Of a stretch of DNA of 64,000 nucleotides, positions 20,795 through 28,807 are shown one piece after another (position 1 is the first letter of the stretch; each line of letters opens with the position of its first letter). This DNA is from Lysobacter changpingensis (GTDB taxonomy: Bacteria > Pseudomonadota > Gammaproteobacteria > Xanthomonadales > Xanthomonadaceae). The notes beneath the pieces were generated by a model, which was not told the DNA's origin, ran no database searches, and saw only the letters and a list, made by a program, of their open reading frames with translations. The position numbers and the translations under genes are program-made. The stretch is taken from NCBI RefSeq assembly GCF_017308985.1, contig NZ_JADWPE010000001.1:310001-374000 (forward strand), given 5' to 3'.

Positions 20795-23700
20795 TCAGCG
20801 CAAGGCCATCCGCACTTTCGCGCCGGCGCGGCCGATGCGCAGTTCGCCGTCGCGCCACTCGGCGTTGCGACCGTCGATCGTCGTTTCGCCGGGCGTTGTC
20901 TTGTAGGGCCACGTGAACACGATGCCACCGGGCGGAAGCTTCGAATCCGTCGCGATATCGAGCAGCAGCGCACCGTCCGATTCACGAAGCTGGTACCCCA
21001 TCGGACCGTACTGCGTGCGCAGGTTCGCCACACGGACGCCCTCGCCCGCCAGCCAGTCCGACGGAACGCCCGCGGCGATCACCAGCGCGTCGTCCAGATC
21101 GCGCGAATACGCGAACAGGTCCAGCGCGGAACGCACGTAATCCGAACCGACCCACGCATGCGGCAGGTCGCCCACGAAGAACGGCTTGCGCGGCGTGCGC
21201 GAAACGACTTCCGCCCACTGGTTCCAGGCGCGTGGCTGCTGGTCGGCGAAGAAGAACGCGAGCGCCTCGTGCGCGCGATCGCGCCAGCCCAGGCGCACGA
21301 ACGTGCCGATGGTGCGCAGTTCGTACGGCGTGTAGTCCTTCCATTCGCGCGTGCCGTCGCGACGCGCGACGAACTCGCGCCAGTAACGCTCGAAGGTGTT
21401 GTTCAACAGGTCCTGCGGCAGACGGCCCTGTTCGCCGCCCGGCGCGAGTGCGATCGTCGTGGACGTCGCATCGAAATCGCCCAGCTCCGCCGCGCCCGGC
21501 AGGAAGTCGATGCCGTGCTGCTGCGTGGCGCTTCGCAGCGATGCGTAGAGATCGTCACGGAACTGGTCGCGTGAGGCGGCGAAGCGCTTCGCTTCCGCGT
21601 CCTTCCCGAGCCACTGCGCGACTTCCACCGCGTCCTTGTAGCCGCGCAGCGCCCAGAAGTTGTCCCAGTACGAATGCATCGGCTTGGCCGAATAGCCTTC
21701 GTGACTGATCGACGCCGGCATCATCCCGTAGAACGCCGGGTTGCGCGCGCGATTGGCTTCGCTGCGCTCGCTCAGCCGCAGCTTTTCCATGTAGTCGAAC
21801 GCGCCGACGACATGCGGCCACATCGTCTCCAGCATCGTGCGATCGCGATTGAACCGGTACACCTCGGCGATGGTGAAGATCAGCTCGCCGTGGCTGTCGT
21901 TCTCCGGCACCGGATCGCTGCCGCGATCGTCCACGCAGCACGGCACCTTGCCGTTGTCGAACTGGTATGGCGCGTACCAGCGCAGGAACTCCTCGGCGAC
22001 ATCCCCGCGCCCCATGCGCAGCAGGCCTTCGCCGATCATCGCTCCGTCGCGGATCCACGCGCGCGAGTAGGACCGCGTGCCCGGCTGCAGACGCGGTCCG
22101 ATGCGGCTGATCAGCATGTGCGCGAGCGCCGTGCGCAGCGTGTCGACGACGTGCTGACCCTGTTCGGGCACGTCGAGCTGCACGCGATCGAGTTTGCCGC
22201 GCCACAGCGCGGCCGTGGCGTCCTGCGCTTTCGCGGCATCGATGGGCTTCGGTGATGCGGCGTCGCGGCCGGTCAGACGTACGCTCCAGTCGAACTCGCG
22301 CGACTGGCCAGGCGCGAGTTCGACCGAATACAGCAGCGCGCCCGAGGCGAGCCCGGTTTCGTCGTCGACGTTGTTCCCAATGGCGCCAAGCGCGGCGGGC
22401 ACATCCCGCGACGCCCAGTCCGCGCGCGCGAGCCGCTGCACCACTTCGCCTTCGTCGAAGCGCGTGGCGAATGCGGCGTCGGATCGGCTGGCGCGCACCG
22501 TGTGGCGTCCTCCGACGGCGATCGTGCCCGCGTCCGCGCGGATCGAACGGATCTCGCTGACGCCGCCGGTGGTGCTGAGGAACTGCGTCGGCGGATTCAC
22601 CTGCAACGGGCGTGCGGCCAGCGCAAAGACATAGCGGCGCGGTCGGTCGCTCGTATTGCGCAGGACGTAGCGTGCAGTGAGGTGCGAATCGTCGCGCGTG
22701 CCGTGCGCGAACGCGGTCGTGTCGAGCGCGAAATCCGCATGCTGCCAATGCACCGACGGAATCGGCAGGTAGCCGTCCTGCAGCGACTGCGTGGTCTTCA
22801 CGTCGGCCCACGACGCCAGCTTGCCGTCGCTCACCACGAACGGTTCGATGCTGAAGGCGCCCTTGTCCACTTCGATCGCGCCGTCCTCGCCGATCAAACC
22901 CTGCTCCATGCCGCCGTCGAGGCCGAGGATCGTCCAGTACGGTTGTTCGCCGCTGAAGCCGCGCGGCCAGGTGCCGCGCGGCGCGTCCTTCGCGACGGAG
23001 CGGACGAAATCGTTCGGCGTCGCGGCAAATGCGAGCGGCATCACCTGCAGATTCGCCAGCGCGATGCGCCCGGCCGGCGCCTTCAGCGGCGTCAGCCGGA
23101 TGAAGCGCGCCTCGGACTCGGGCAGCGCGATGTAATCGCGGCCACCGTCGCTTCCGGCGACTTCGCGGGCGTTGCGCCACTGCGTGCCGTCGTCGGACAG
23201 CTCGGTGCGGTAGTCGCTCGCGTGTTCGCCCGCCGACCAGTCGAGCACGAGGCCGCCGAACTCGCGCGGCCTGCGCAGGTCGAGGGTGAACCGCGGCGGC
23301 TTCGCGGCGTCGAGATCGGCACGCCATGCAGTGCCCGCAGCGTCATCGATCGCGGCGCGCGCCGGGCCGTTGCGGCTTTCGGCGGTCGCGCTCGCGGTGC
23401 CGGTGAGCGGCGCGTTGTCCTGCGGCGCCAGCTTGCGGAACGCCAGCGCATCGAAACACACCGAGCCCTTTCCACCGACGCTGTTGTAGATCGTGAACTC
23501 GATCTTGCGGCTGTGACGCAGCGTCGGATCCGGCGCGGGGCCCCACGCGCGGCTGATGTGGCGCCGCTTGTAGACCACGGGCGTCCAGTCCTTCGGGAAA
23601 TCGTAGCGCGGCTTGTTGACCCACCACACGTTGTCGCCGCTGTCGTCGACGACCTTGAACTGCAGGTCGTTTCCTGGCGAATCGCCGCGCAGCTGGAAGG

Positions 23701-23971
23701 AGAACGCGTAGTTCTCCGGATAGTCGACAGGGAGTTCGCGCTGCAGCCCGGCGTAACCGGACACGCCGTTGAAGTCGTAGTCCAGGCACACGGCGTTGCC
23801 ATCCACACCCTGCACCGTGCGCAGTTTCCCGAGCACCTGGTCGGACGTGACCACCTGCCACGGCGTGGTCGATTCGAAGTCGTCCAGTACGCGGATCTCG
23901 CCGACGCCCTGCGCCCACGCCATCACCGGAACCAACGCAACCGCCCACCCGAAACGCTTTGCCTTCCTCAC
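20795..23971 (-). CDS. Large secreted F5/8-type (discoidin) protein with six-hairpin glycosidase-like domain
   Basis: A 1058-residue protein. It starts with a GTG (23971) that overlaps the upstream permease stop as GTGA, so translation is coupled; the longer frame inside the permease gene is rejected. Residues 1-20 form a signal peptide (VALVPVMAWAQ). Residues about 22-185 resemble a carbohydrate-binding beta-sandwich (LDDFESTTPWQV, ISRAWGPAPDP). Residues about 190-320 are an F5/8 type C domain (RPREFGGLVLDWSAGE, FIRLTPLKAP). The C-terminal 700 residues look like an (alpha/alpha)6 glycosidase with YSRAWIRDGAMIGEGLLRMG and FVGDLPHAWVGSDYVRS. The exact glycoside hydrolase family is not clear to me. 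It probably acts in the periplasm on the sugar imported by the neighbouring transporter. Confidence 0.78.
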   Translation of the reverse strand: MRKAKRFGWAVALVPVMAWAQGVGEIRVLDDFESTTPWQVVTSDQVLGKLRTVQGVDGNAVCLDYDFNGVSGYAGLQRELPVDYPENYAFSFQLRGDSPGNDLQFKVVDDSGDNVWWVNKPRYDFPKDWTPVVYKRRHISRAWGPAPDPTLRHSRKIEFTIYNSVGGKGSVCFDALAFRKLAPQDNAPLTGTASATAESRNGPARAAIDDAAGTAWRADLDAAKPPRFTLDLRRPREFGGLVLDWSAGEHASDYRTELSDDGTQWRNAREVAGSDGGRDYIALPESEARFIRLTPLKAPAGRIALANLQVMPLAFAATPNDFVRSVAKDAPRGTWPRGFSGEQPYWTILGLDGGMEQGLIGEDGAIEVDKGAFSIEPFVVSDGKLASWADVKTTQSLQDGYLPIPSVHWQHADFALDTTAFAHGTRDDSHLTARYVLRNTSDRPRRYVFALAARPLQVNPPTQFLSTTGGVSEIRSIRADAGTIAVGGRHTVRASRSDAAFATRFDEGEVVQRLARADWASRDVPAALGAIGNNVDDETGLASGALLYSVELAPGQSREFDWSVRLTGRDAASPKPIDAAKAQDATAALWRGKLDRVQLDVPEQGQHVVDTLRTALAHMLISRIGPRLQPGTRSYSRAWIRDGAMIGEGLLRMGRGDVAEEFLRWYAPYQFDNGKVPCCVDDRGSDPVPENDSHGELIFTIAEVYRFNRDRTMLETMWPHVVGAFDYMEKLRLSERSEANRARNPAFYGMMPASISHEGYSAKPMHSYWDNFWALRGYKDAVEVAQWLGKDAEAKRFAASRDQFRDDLYASLRSATQQHGIDFLPGAAELGDFDATSTTIALAPGGEQGRLPQDLLNNTFERYWREFVARRDGTREWKDYTPYELRTIGTFVRLGWRDRAHEALAFFFADQQPRAWNQWAEVVSRTPRKPFFVGDLPHAWVGSDYVRSALDLFAYSRDLDDALVIAAGVPSDWLAGEGVRVANLRTQYGPMGYQLRESDGALLLDIATDSKLPPGGIVFTWPYKTTPGETTIDGRNAEWRDGELRIGRAGAKVRMALR

Positions 23972-24789
23972 CCTTTCACGCTCCCGACCAGCAGGCCCTG
24001 CAGGTAATACCGCTGCAGCGCCAGGAACAGGACCAGCACCGGCAACACCGTCACCACCGATCCGGCCATCATCATCTCGTTGTCCTGCACGTGCTCGCGC
24101 GACAGCGACGCCAGCGCGACCGGCAGCGTGAAGTGCCCCGAATCGCTGAGCACGATCAGCGGCCACATGAAGTCGTTCCACGCGCCAAGGAACACGAAGA
24201 TCGCCAGCGTGACGAGGATCGGCTTGAGCACCGGCAGCACGATCTGGAAGAAGATGCGCATCTCGCTCGCGCCGTCGATACGCGCCGCTTCCAGCAGTTC
24301 GTCAGGAATCGAGCGCGCGTACTGGCGCACGAGGAAGATGCCGAACACGCTCGCCATCAGCGGCACCACCGCGCCGGCATAGGTGTTCACCAGCCCCATC
24401 TGCTTGAGCATCAGGAACAGCGGCATCATCGTCACCTGCGCCGGAATCACCAGCGCGCCCAGCAGCAGGCGGAACACGCGCTCGCGTCCGGCGAACTTCA
24501 GCTTGGCGAACGCATAGCCGGCCATCGTGTTGAGCAGCAGCGCGATGAGCGTGGCGGCGGTGGCGATCATCGCGCTGTTGAGCAGATAACGCCCCATGCC
24601 GGCACGCGCGAACAGCTCGTGGTAGTTGTGCAGCGTCGGCGCGTCGGGCAGCAGCGGCGGCGGGAAATGGCTCGCCTCGCCCGGCTGCATGAACGACACC
24701 GACAGCATCCACAGCAGCGGCGCGAGGCTGATCGCCGCGAGCGCGATCAGCAGACCGTTGACGATGGCCTTGGCCAGACGCGGATTCAT
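23968..24789 (-). CDS. Sugar ABC transporter permease (MalG type)
   Basis: A 273-residue inner-membrane permease of a CUT1 importer. Six hydrophobic segments are seen, with the EAA loop in ELLEAARIDGASEMRIFFQIVLPVLKPIL, the contact site for the ATPase. The ATG at 24789 overlaps the preceding permease stop by one base (TGATG); a GTG one codon earlier is possible. Its stop overlaps the next gene as GTGA. It forms a heterodimer with the upstream permease. Confidence 0.93.
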   Translation of the reverse strand: MNPRLAKAIVNGLLIALAAISLAPLLWMLSVSFMQPGEASHFPPPLLPDAPTLHNYHELFARAGMGRYLLNSAMIATAATLIALLLNTMAGYAFAKLKFAGRERVFRLLLGALVIPAQVTMMPLFLMLKQMGLVNTYAGAVVPLMASVFGIFLVRQYARSIPDELLEAARIDGASEMRIFFQIVLPVLKPILVTLAIFVFLGAWNDFMWPLIVLSDSGHFTLPVALASLSREHVQDNEMMMAGSVVTVLPVLVLFLALQRYYLQGLLVGSVKG

Positions 24790-25685
24790 CACTCCGCTCC
24801 TTTACGTCGGGCGAACCACAGCAGGCCGCTGGTGGCGACGGTCATCAGCGCGAACAGCAGGAACGCGACAGCCGATGCGTTGCCGAGGTTCCACCATTTG
24901 AAGCCTTCGTCGTACATCAGATACAGCACGCTCACCGTGCTCTGCAACGGACCGCCCTGCGTGATCACGTACGGCTCGGCGAACAGCTGGAAATAGCCCG
25001 AGAGCGTGAGGATGCCGACCATCAGCAGCACCGGCCCCAGCTGCGGCAGCGTGACGTTCCAGAACTGCTGCGCGGGCGTGGCGCCGTCGATCCGCGCGGC
25101 TTCGTAGAGGTCTTCCGGAATCGACTGCAAGCCGGCGAGGAAGATGATCATGTTGTAGCCGAAGTTCTTCCACACGGCGAACAGGATGATCGTCGGCATG
25201 GCCCAGGCCGGATCGCCGAGCCAGTCGATGGAAGGAAGGCCGATCGAGGTCAGGCCCCAGTTCACCAGGCCGTAGCGCGTGTGGAAGAGATAGCGCCAGA
25301 TCACCGCGACGGCGACCACCGTCGTCACCACCGGCGCGAAGTACGCGGTGCGGAACAACGGCTTGAACCGCGCGGTCCTGGAATGCAGCAGCAGCGCCGC
25401 GCCGAGCGAGACGGCGATCGACAGCGGCACGCCCACCACCACGAAGTACATCGTGTTGCCCAGCGCGTTCCAGAACAGCGGGTCCTGCAGCAGCGTCCAG
25501 TAGTTGTGCAGGCCGACGAAGCGCAGGTTCGACATGTCCGCCAGCGCGTAGATGTCGAAGTCGGTGAGGCTCAGCGCGAACGCGGCCAGCACCGGCAGGC
25601 CGAAGAACACGCCGATCACCGTGAGCGCCGGCGCGGCGAACATCCAGCCGGCGGTCGAGGCGCCGACGCGTGGCGTGGCGTTCAT
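24789..25685 (-). CDS. Sugar ABC transporter permease (MalF type)
   Basis: A 298-residue permease with an N-terminal hydrophobic segment (WMFAAPALTVIGVFFGLPVL) and an EAA loop reading DLYEAARIDGATPAQQFWNVTLPQLGP. It is translationally coupled to the binding-protein gene (ATGA overlap at 25682-25685) and to the second permease. No ATPase gene is in this operon; the nearest suitable one is at 14200-15300. Confidence 0.93.
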   Translation of the reverse strand: MNATPRVGASTAGWMFAAPALTVIGVFFGLPVLAAFALSLTDFDIYALADMSNLRFVGLHNYWTLLQDPLFWNALGNTMYFVVVGVPLSIAVSLGAALLLHSRTARFKPLFRTAYFAPVVTTVVAVAVIWRYLFHTRYGLVNWGLTSIGLPSIDWLGDPAWAMPTIILFAVWKNFGYNMIIFLAGLQSIPEDLYEAARIDGATPAQQFWNVTLPQLGPVLLMVGILTLSGYFQLFAEPYVITQGGPLQSTVSVLYLMYDEGFKWWNLGNASAVAFLLFALMTVATSGLLWFARRKGAE

Positions 25686-26956
25686 CGCGCACCTCCGGCG
25701 GCGGCGTGCTGGTCCATCATCCAGCGGCGTTTTTCGAGGATCGCGTCGGCGCGGCGGTCGAGTTCCGCCGCCGCTTCATCGACGGTGTAGCGGCCGGCGA
25801 CCATCTGCTCGCCGACGATGCGCAGCTCCTGTGCGATGCGTTCCCACTCCGGCACCTTCGGCGCGGGCCTGGCGCGCTCCAGCTGTTCGCGGAACGGCAG
25901 CGTGTACGGATCGGTCGCCAGCGCCTGGCTGCCCGCCCACGCGCTGCGGCGCGGCGGCAGGTTGCCGGTGAGCGCGTGGAAGCGCACCTGCACCTGCGGA
26001 TCGGACAGGTACGCGACGAGCTTCCACGCCGCGTCCTTGTTCTTCGCCTGTTCGAACACGACGAAGCTGGCGCCACCGGCGACCGACGCGCCGGGACCGT
26101 CGGGACCGGGCAGCGGCATCGTGCCCCACTTGCCTTCCAGTTCCGGCGGCAGGCGCTTGCGGAACTCGGCGATGTTCCAGGGGCCGTTGACGTAGAAGGT
26201 GAAGAAGCCGCGGCCGAATTCGTTCCAGACGTTGGCGATCTGCGTGTTCGCGAAGGCCGGCGCCCACTTGCGCTGGAAGATGTCGTTGTAGAACGCGAGC
26301 GTGCGCTTGAAGCCCGGGCTGCGGAAATTACCGTAGCGGCCGTCGTCGCGCAGCAGCGGATCGGGCTGCTGGATGGCGAGGTTGAGCAGCGGTTCGTACT
26401 CGTTGAGCGGCAGGTGGATGGCGAAACGGTCCGGACCGACGTGGCGCTTCACCGCGGCCATCGCGTCGTTCCACTCCTGCCACGTGCGCGGCACCTGCTT
26501 CACGCCCGCGTCTTCGAGGATGTCCTTGCGATAGAACGGCAGGCGCGTTTCGACGTACCACGGCACGGCGTAGACGTGGCCGTCGATGACGCCGGTGTCC
26601 CACGAACCCTGGAAGTAATCGTTCGCCGGCATCGACGGCGTGCGCGCGAGGAACGGCTCCAGCGGCGCGACCGCGCGCAGTTCGACGAACTCCGCCAGCC
26701 ACGTGTTGCCCAGGCCGCACACGTCCGGCAGGCCGTCGCCGGCGAAGGCGGTCAGCAGTTTCTCGTGCGCGGCGGTGACCGGCAGCTGCTGCACTTCGAC
26801 GCGGATGTCGGGGTTGGCGCGTTCGAAATCGGGGATGAGCTGGCGGACCATCTCGCCCTCGAAGCCCATGGCCCAGAAGCGGACGACGGTGCGGGTGTCG
26901 CGGTCGGTGGAGCAGGAAGTGAGTAGCGCGACGAGGCAGAGCAACAGCAGTGCCAT
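25682..26956 (-). CDS. Sugar ABC transporter solute-binding lipoprotein
   Basis: A 424-residue family 1 extracellular solute-binding protein. MALLLLCLVALLTSC is a lipoprotein signal with the lipidated cysteine at residue 15, so it is membrane-anchored in the periplasm. The mature part has the family start VVRFWAMGFEGEMVRQLIPDFE and SVAGGASFVVFEQAKNKDAAWKLVAYL towards the C-terminus. The open frame extends to 27064, touching the upstream gene, but the extra 36 residues are basic and come from repeat-like DNA (CCCCCCTGAACAGGGG), so I choose the ATG at 26956. It presents the oligosaccharide to the two downstream permeases. Confidence 0.9.
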   Translation of the reverse strand: MALLLLCLVALLTSCSTDRDTRTVVRFWAMGFEGEMVRQLIPDFERANPDIRVEVQQLPVTAAHEKLLTAFAGDGLPDVCGLGNTWLAEFVELRAVAPLEPFLARTPSMPANDYFQGSWDTGVIDGHVYAVPWYVETRLPFYRKDILEDAGVKQVPRTWQEWNDAMAAVKRHVGPDRFAIHLPLNEYEPLLNLAIQQPDPLLRDDGRYGNFRSPGFKRTLAFYNDIFQRKWAPAFANTQIANVWNEFGRGFFTFYVNGPWNIAEFRKRLPPELEGKWGTMPLPGPDGPGASVAGGASFVVFEQAKNKDAAWKLVAYLSDPQVQVRFHALTGNLPPRRSAWAGSQALATDPYTLPFREQLERARPAPKVPEWERIAQELRIVGEQMVAGRYTVDEAAAELDRRADAILEKRRWMMDQHAAAGGAR

Positions 26957-27063
26957 GTATGTGCGGATGCCCTTCCTCGCCGCTTGGCGGCTTCGTCCCT
27001 CTCCGCAACCCTCCCCCCTGAACAGGGGACGGTTGACGTGCGCAGCGTATGCGCGCGGCCTCA

Positions 27064-28701
27064 TCACTTGTTCTTCTGATCCTGTGCCGGTGCCGGCTGC
27101 GGCGTCTGCGAGGCGCGGTTCACGCGCGACTCCGCCTCGCCCAGCGCGCGCGCCGTCGCCGCGTCCTTCTCCGCCTTCGTCTGCGGCCTGGGCTGCGTCG
27201 GCGCGGCCTCGCCTTCCTTCACCGGCTCGAGCCAGCCGCCCTTGAAGCCCGCCTTCTGCAGGCCGTCGCGGATGTACTTGTTCCGCTTCATGACGTTCCA
27301 GACGAAGTCGTTCCGGTAGTTGGCGATCATCGTCAGGATCGGTCCCTGGTCGATGCCGATGTAGTCGCTCGCGACCCAGCCCTCGCCCGGCACTAGGCGG
27401 CCGGTCTTCAGCGGAATGTCGAAGTCGAAGCTCGGGTTGAACGAATCCAGGAAGCCGTAGCTGGAATACAGGAATTCGCCGTAGCGTTCATGCATCGCGA
27501 CGGTGGTCGGGATGACGATTTCAGGCGCGAACGGCAGCGACGCGATCGCCGCCGTCGGCGCGATGGTGCCGTCATCGAACGTGTCGCGCAGGCCGGCGCC
27601 GCGCGCGGAGTAGTGGCGGAACTGGCGCTGTTCGCCGCGGAATTCCTGCAGCGTCTGCTGCGGGCCGTCGCTCGCGGTGAGGCCCCACACCTCCGGGCCG
27701 TACTCCTTCCACTTCATCGGATTGGCGATCGCGTACGCACGGTGCGCGTACGCGGCGCGGCGACTGTTCTCGAAGTAGTCGATGCCGCGCTCGCGCATGT
27801 AGTCGTCCTGGATGCCGCGGAAGTCGATCCAGACGTGGCTGTACTGATGCCCGAACAGCGGGCCGAACGACAGGTATTCCTCGCCCTGGTAGACACCCCA
27901 GGAATCGTTGTACGTGCGCGTCCAGACCTGCCAGGACTCCGGTTCGATCGGATGCGTCGGCGAGGCCAGCGCGAGGATGTACAACATCATCGCTTCGTTG
28001 TAGCCGGTCCAGTCGTGCTGGATGAAGCCGCTCTCGGGGAACCAGCCCATAGAGACCAGCGGCGCGTTGCGCTGCAGCCACGGCCAGTCGACGCGCTTGT
28101 ACAGCGTGTCGGCGAGCTCGCGGATTTCCTTCTCGCGCGGATCGTCGCGGTCGTAATAACTCTGTGCGAACAGCACGCCCATCATCAGAAGCGCGGTGTC
28201 CACGCTCGACAGTTCGACCCAGCTCTGGAAGCGCGCGCCGGTGTCCATGTCGAGGAAGTGGTAGTAGAAGCCGTTGTAGGCGCCCTTCCCTTCGGCCTGC
28301 GGGCCGGACGGAATGTCGCGGAAGAACCTGAGCGTGGTGAGCGTGCGATCCACCGCCTGCCGGCGGCTGACCCAGCCGTTCTCGATGCCGATCGGATAGG
28401 CCGTCAGCGCGAAACCGACGGACGCGATCGACGCGAACGGACGCGACGGATAGCGGTCCGGCGTGAGCCCGTTCACTTCGTTGGTGGTGTCCCAGAAGAA
28501 CTGGAACGTGCGCTTCTCGATGTCGCGGAACACCGGCGGAAGCTCCAGCTTGGTCTGCTTGAGCGGCTCCACCTGCACCGGCGGCGCCGAGGCGATCGGG
28601 TACGTCGTGGACGCAGGCCCTTCCTGTCGGCACCCCGAGATGAACACGAGCACCGCCACCAGCGATGCAGTCCCCACACTGCGTCGTATCGAATCGAACA
28701 T
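27064..28701 (-). CDS. GH144-like (glycoamylase-domain) lipoprotein, putative endo-beta-1,2-glucanase
   Basis: A 545-residue protein with lipoprotein signal MFDSIRRSVGTASLVAVLVFISGC. Residues about 55-500 match the glycoamylase fold (PF10091): FRDIEKRTFQFFWDTTNE, ASIASVGFALTAYPIGIENGW, GFYYHFLDMDTGARF, ELSSVDTALLMMGVLFAQSY, WTGYNEAMMLYILALASPTHPI and FGPLFGHQYSHVWIDFRGI. Characterised members with this fold in GH144 cleave beta-1,2-glucan; some relatives are annotated glucoamylase without proof. The C-terminal 45 residues are a charged, low-complexity tail (KAEKDAATARALGEAESR). It sits between the TonB receptor and binding-protein genes, as expected for an outer-membrane or periplasmic depolymerase. 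Confidence 0.85.
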   Translation of the reverse strand: MFDSIRRSVGTASLVAVLVFISGCRQEGPASTTYPIASAPPVQVEPLKQTKLELPPVFRDIEKRTFQFFWDTTNEVNGLTPDRYPSRPFASIASVGFALTAYPIGIENGWVSRRQAVDRTLTTLRFFRDIPSGPQAEGKGAYNGFYYHFLDMDTGARFQSWVELSSVDTALLMMGVLFAQSYYDRDDPREKEIRELADTLYKRVDWPWLQRNAPLVSMGWFPESGFIQHDWTGYNEAMMLYILALASPTHPIEPESWQVWTRTYNDSWGVYQGEEYLSFGPLFGHQYSHVWIDFRGIQDDYMRERGIDYFENSRRAAYAHRAYAIANPMKWKEYGPEVWGLTASDGPQQTLQEFRGEQRQFRHYSARGAGLRDTFDDGTIAPTAAIASLPFAPEIVIPTTVAMHERYGEFLYSSYGFLDSFNPSFDFDIPLKTGRLVPGEGWVASDYIGIDQGPILTMIANYRNDFVWNVMKRNKYIRDGLQKAGFKGGWLEPVKEGEAAPTQPRPQTKAEKDAATARALGEAESRVNRASQTPQPAPAQDQKNK

Positions 28702-28767
28702 CACCACGCCATCTGTCGAATGAATGTGTTTGCGGCTCCCGCACGCGCGAAAGCCGGACCGCGAAAC

Positions 28768-28800
28768 CGCCGGCCGCTCCGACGAGGTAAGCGGCCGGCG
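28768..28800 (-). terminator. Hairpin behind the TonB receptor gene
   Basis: A perfect 11-bp stem (CGCCGGCCGCT / AGCGGCCGGCG) with an 11-base loop, eight bases past the receptor stop codon. On the minus strand only GTTTC follows, so termination is probably partial and would set the ratio of receptor to downstream genes. Confidence 0.55.
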
Positions 28801-28807
28801 GCGCGGG

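Noticed and set aside
26957-27067. N-terminal extension of the solute-binding protein that would couple it to the upstream gene
   Set aside because: The extra residues are basic and come from a repeat-like stretch; the lipoprotein signal at 26956 is the natural start.
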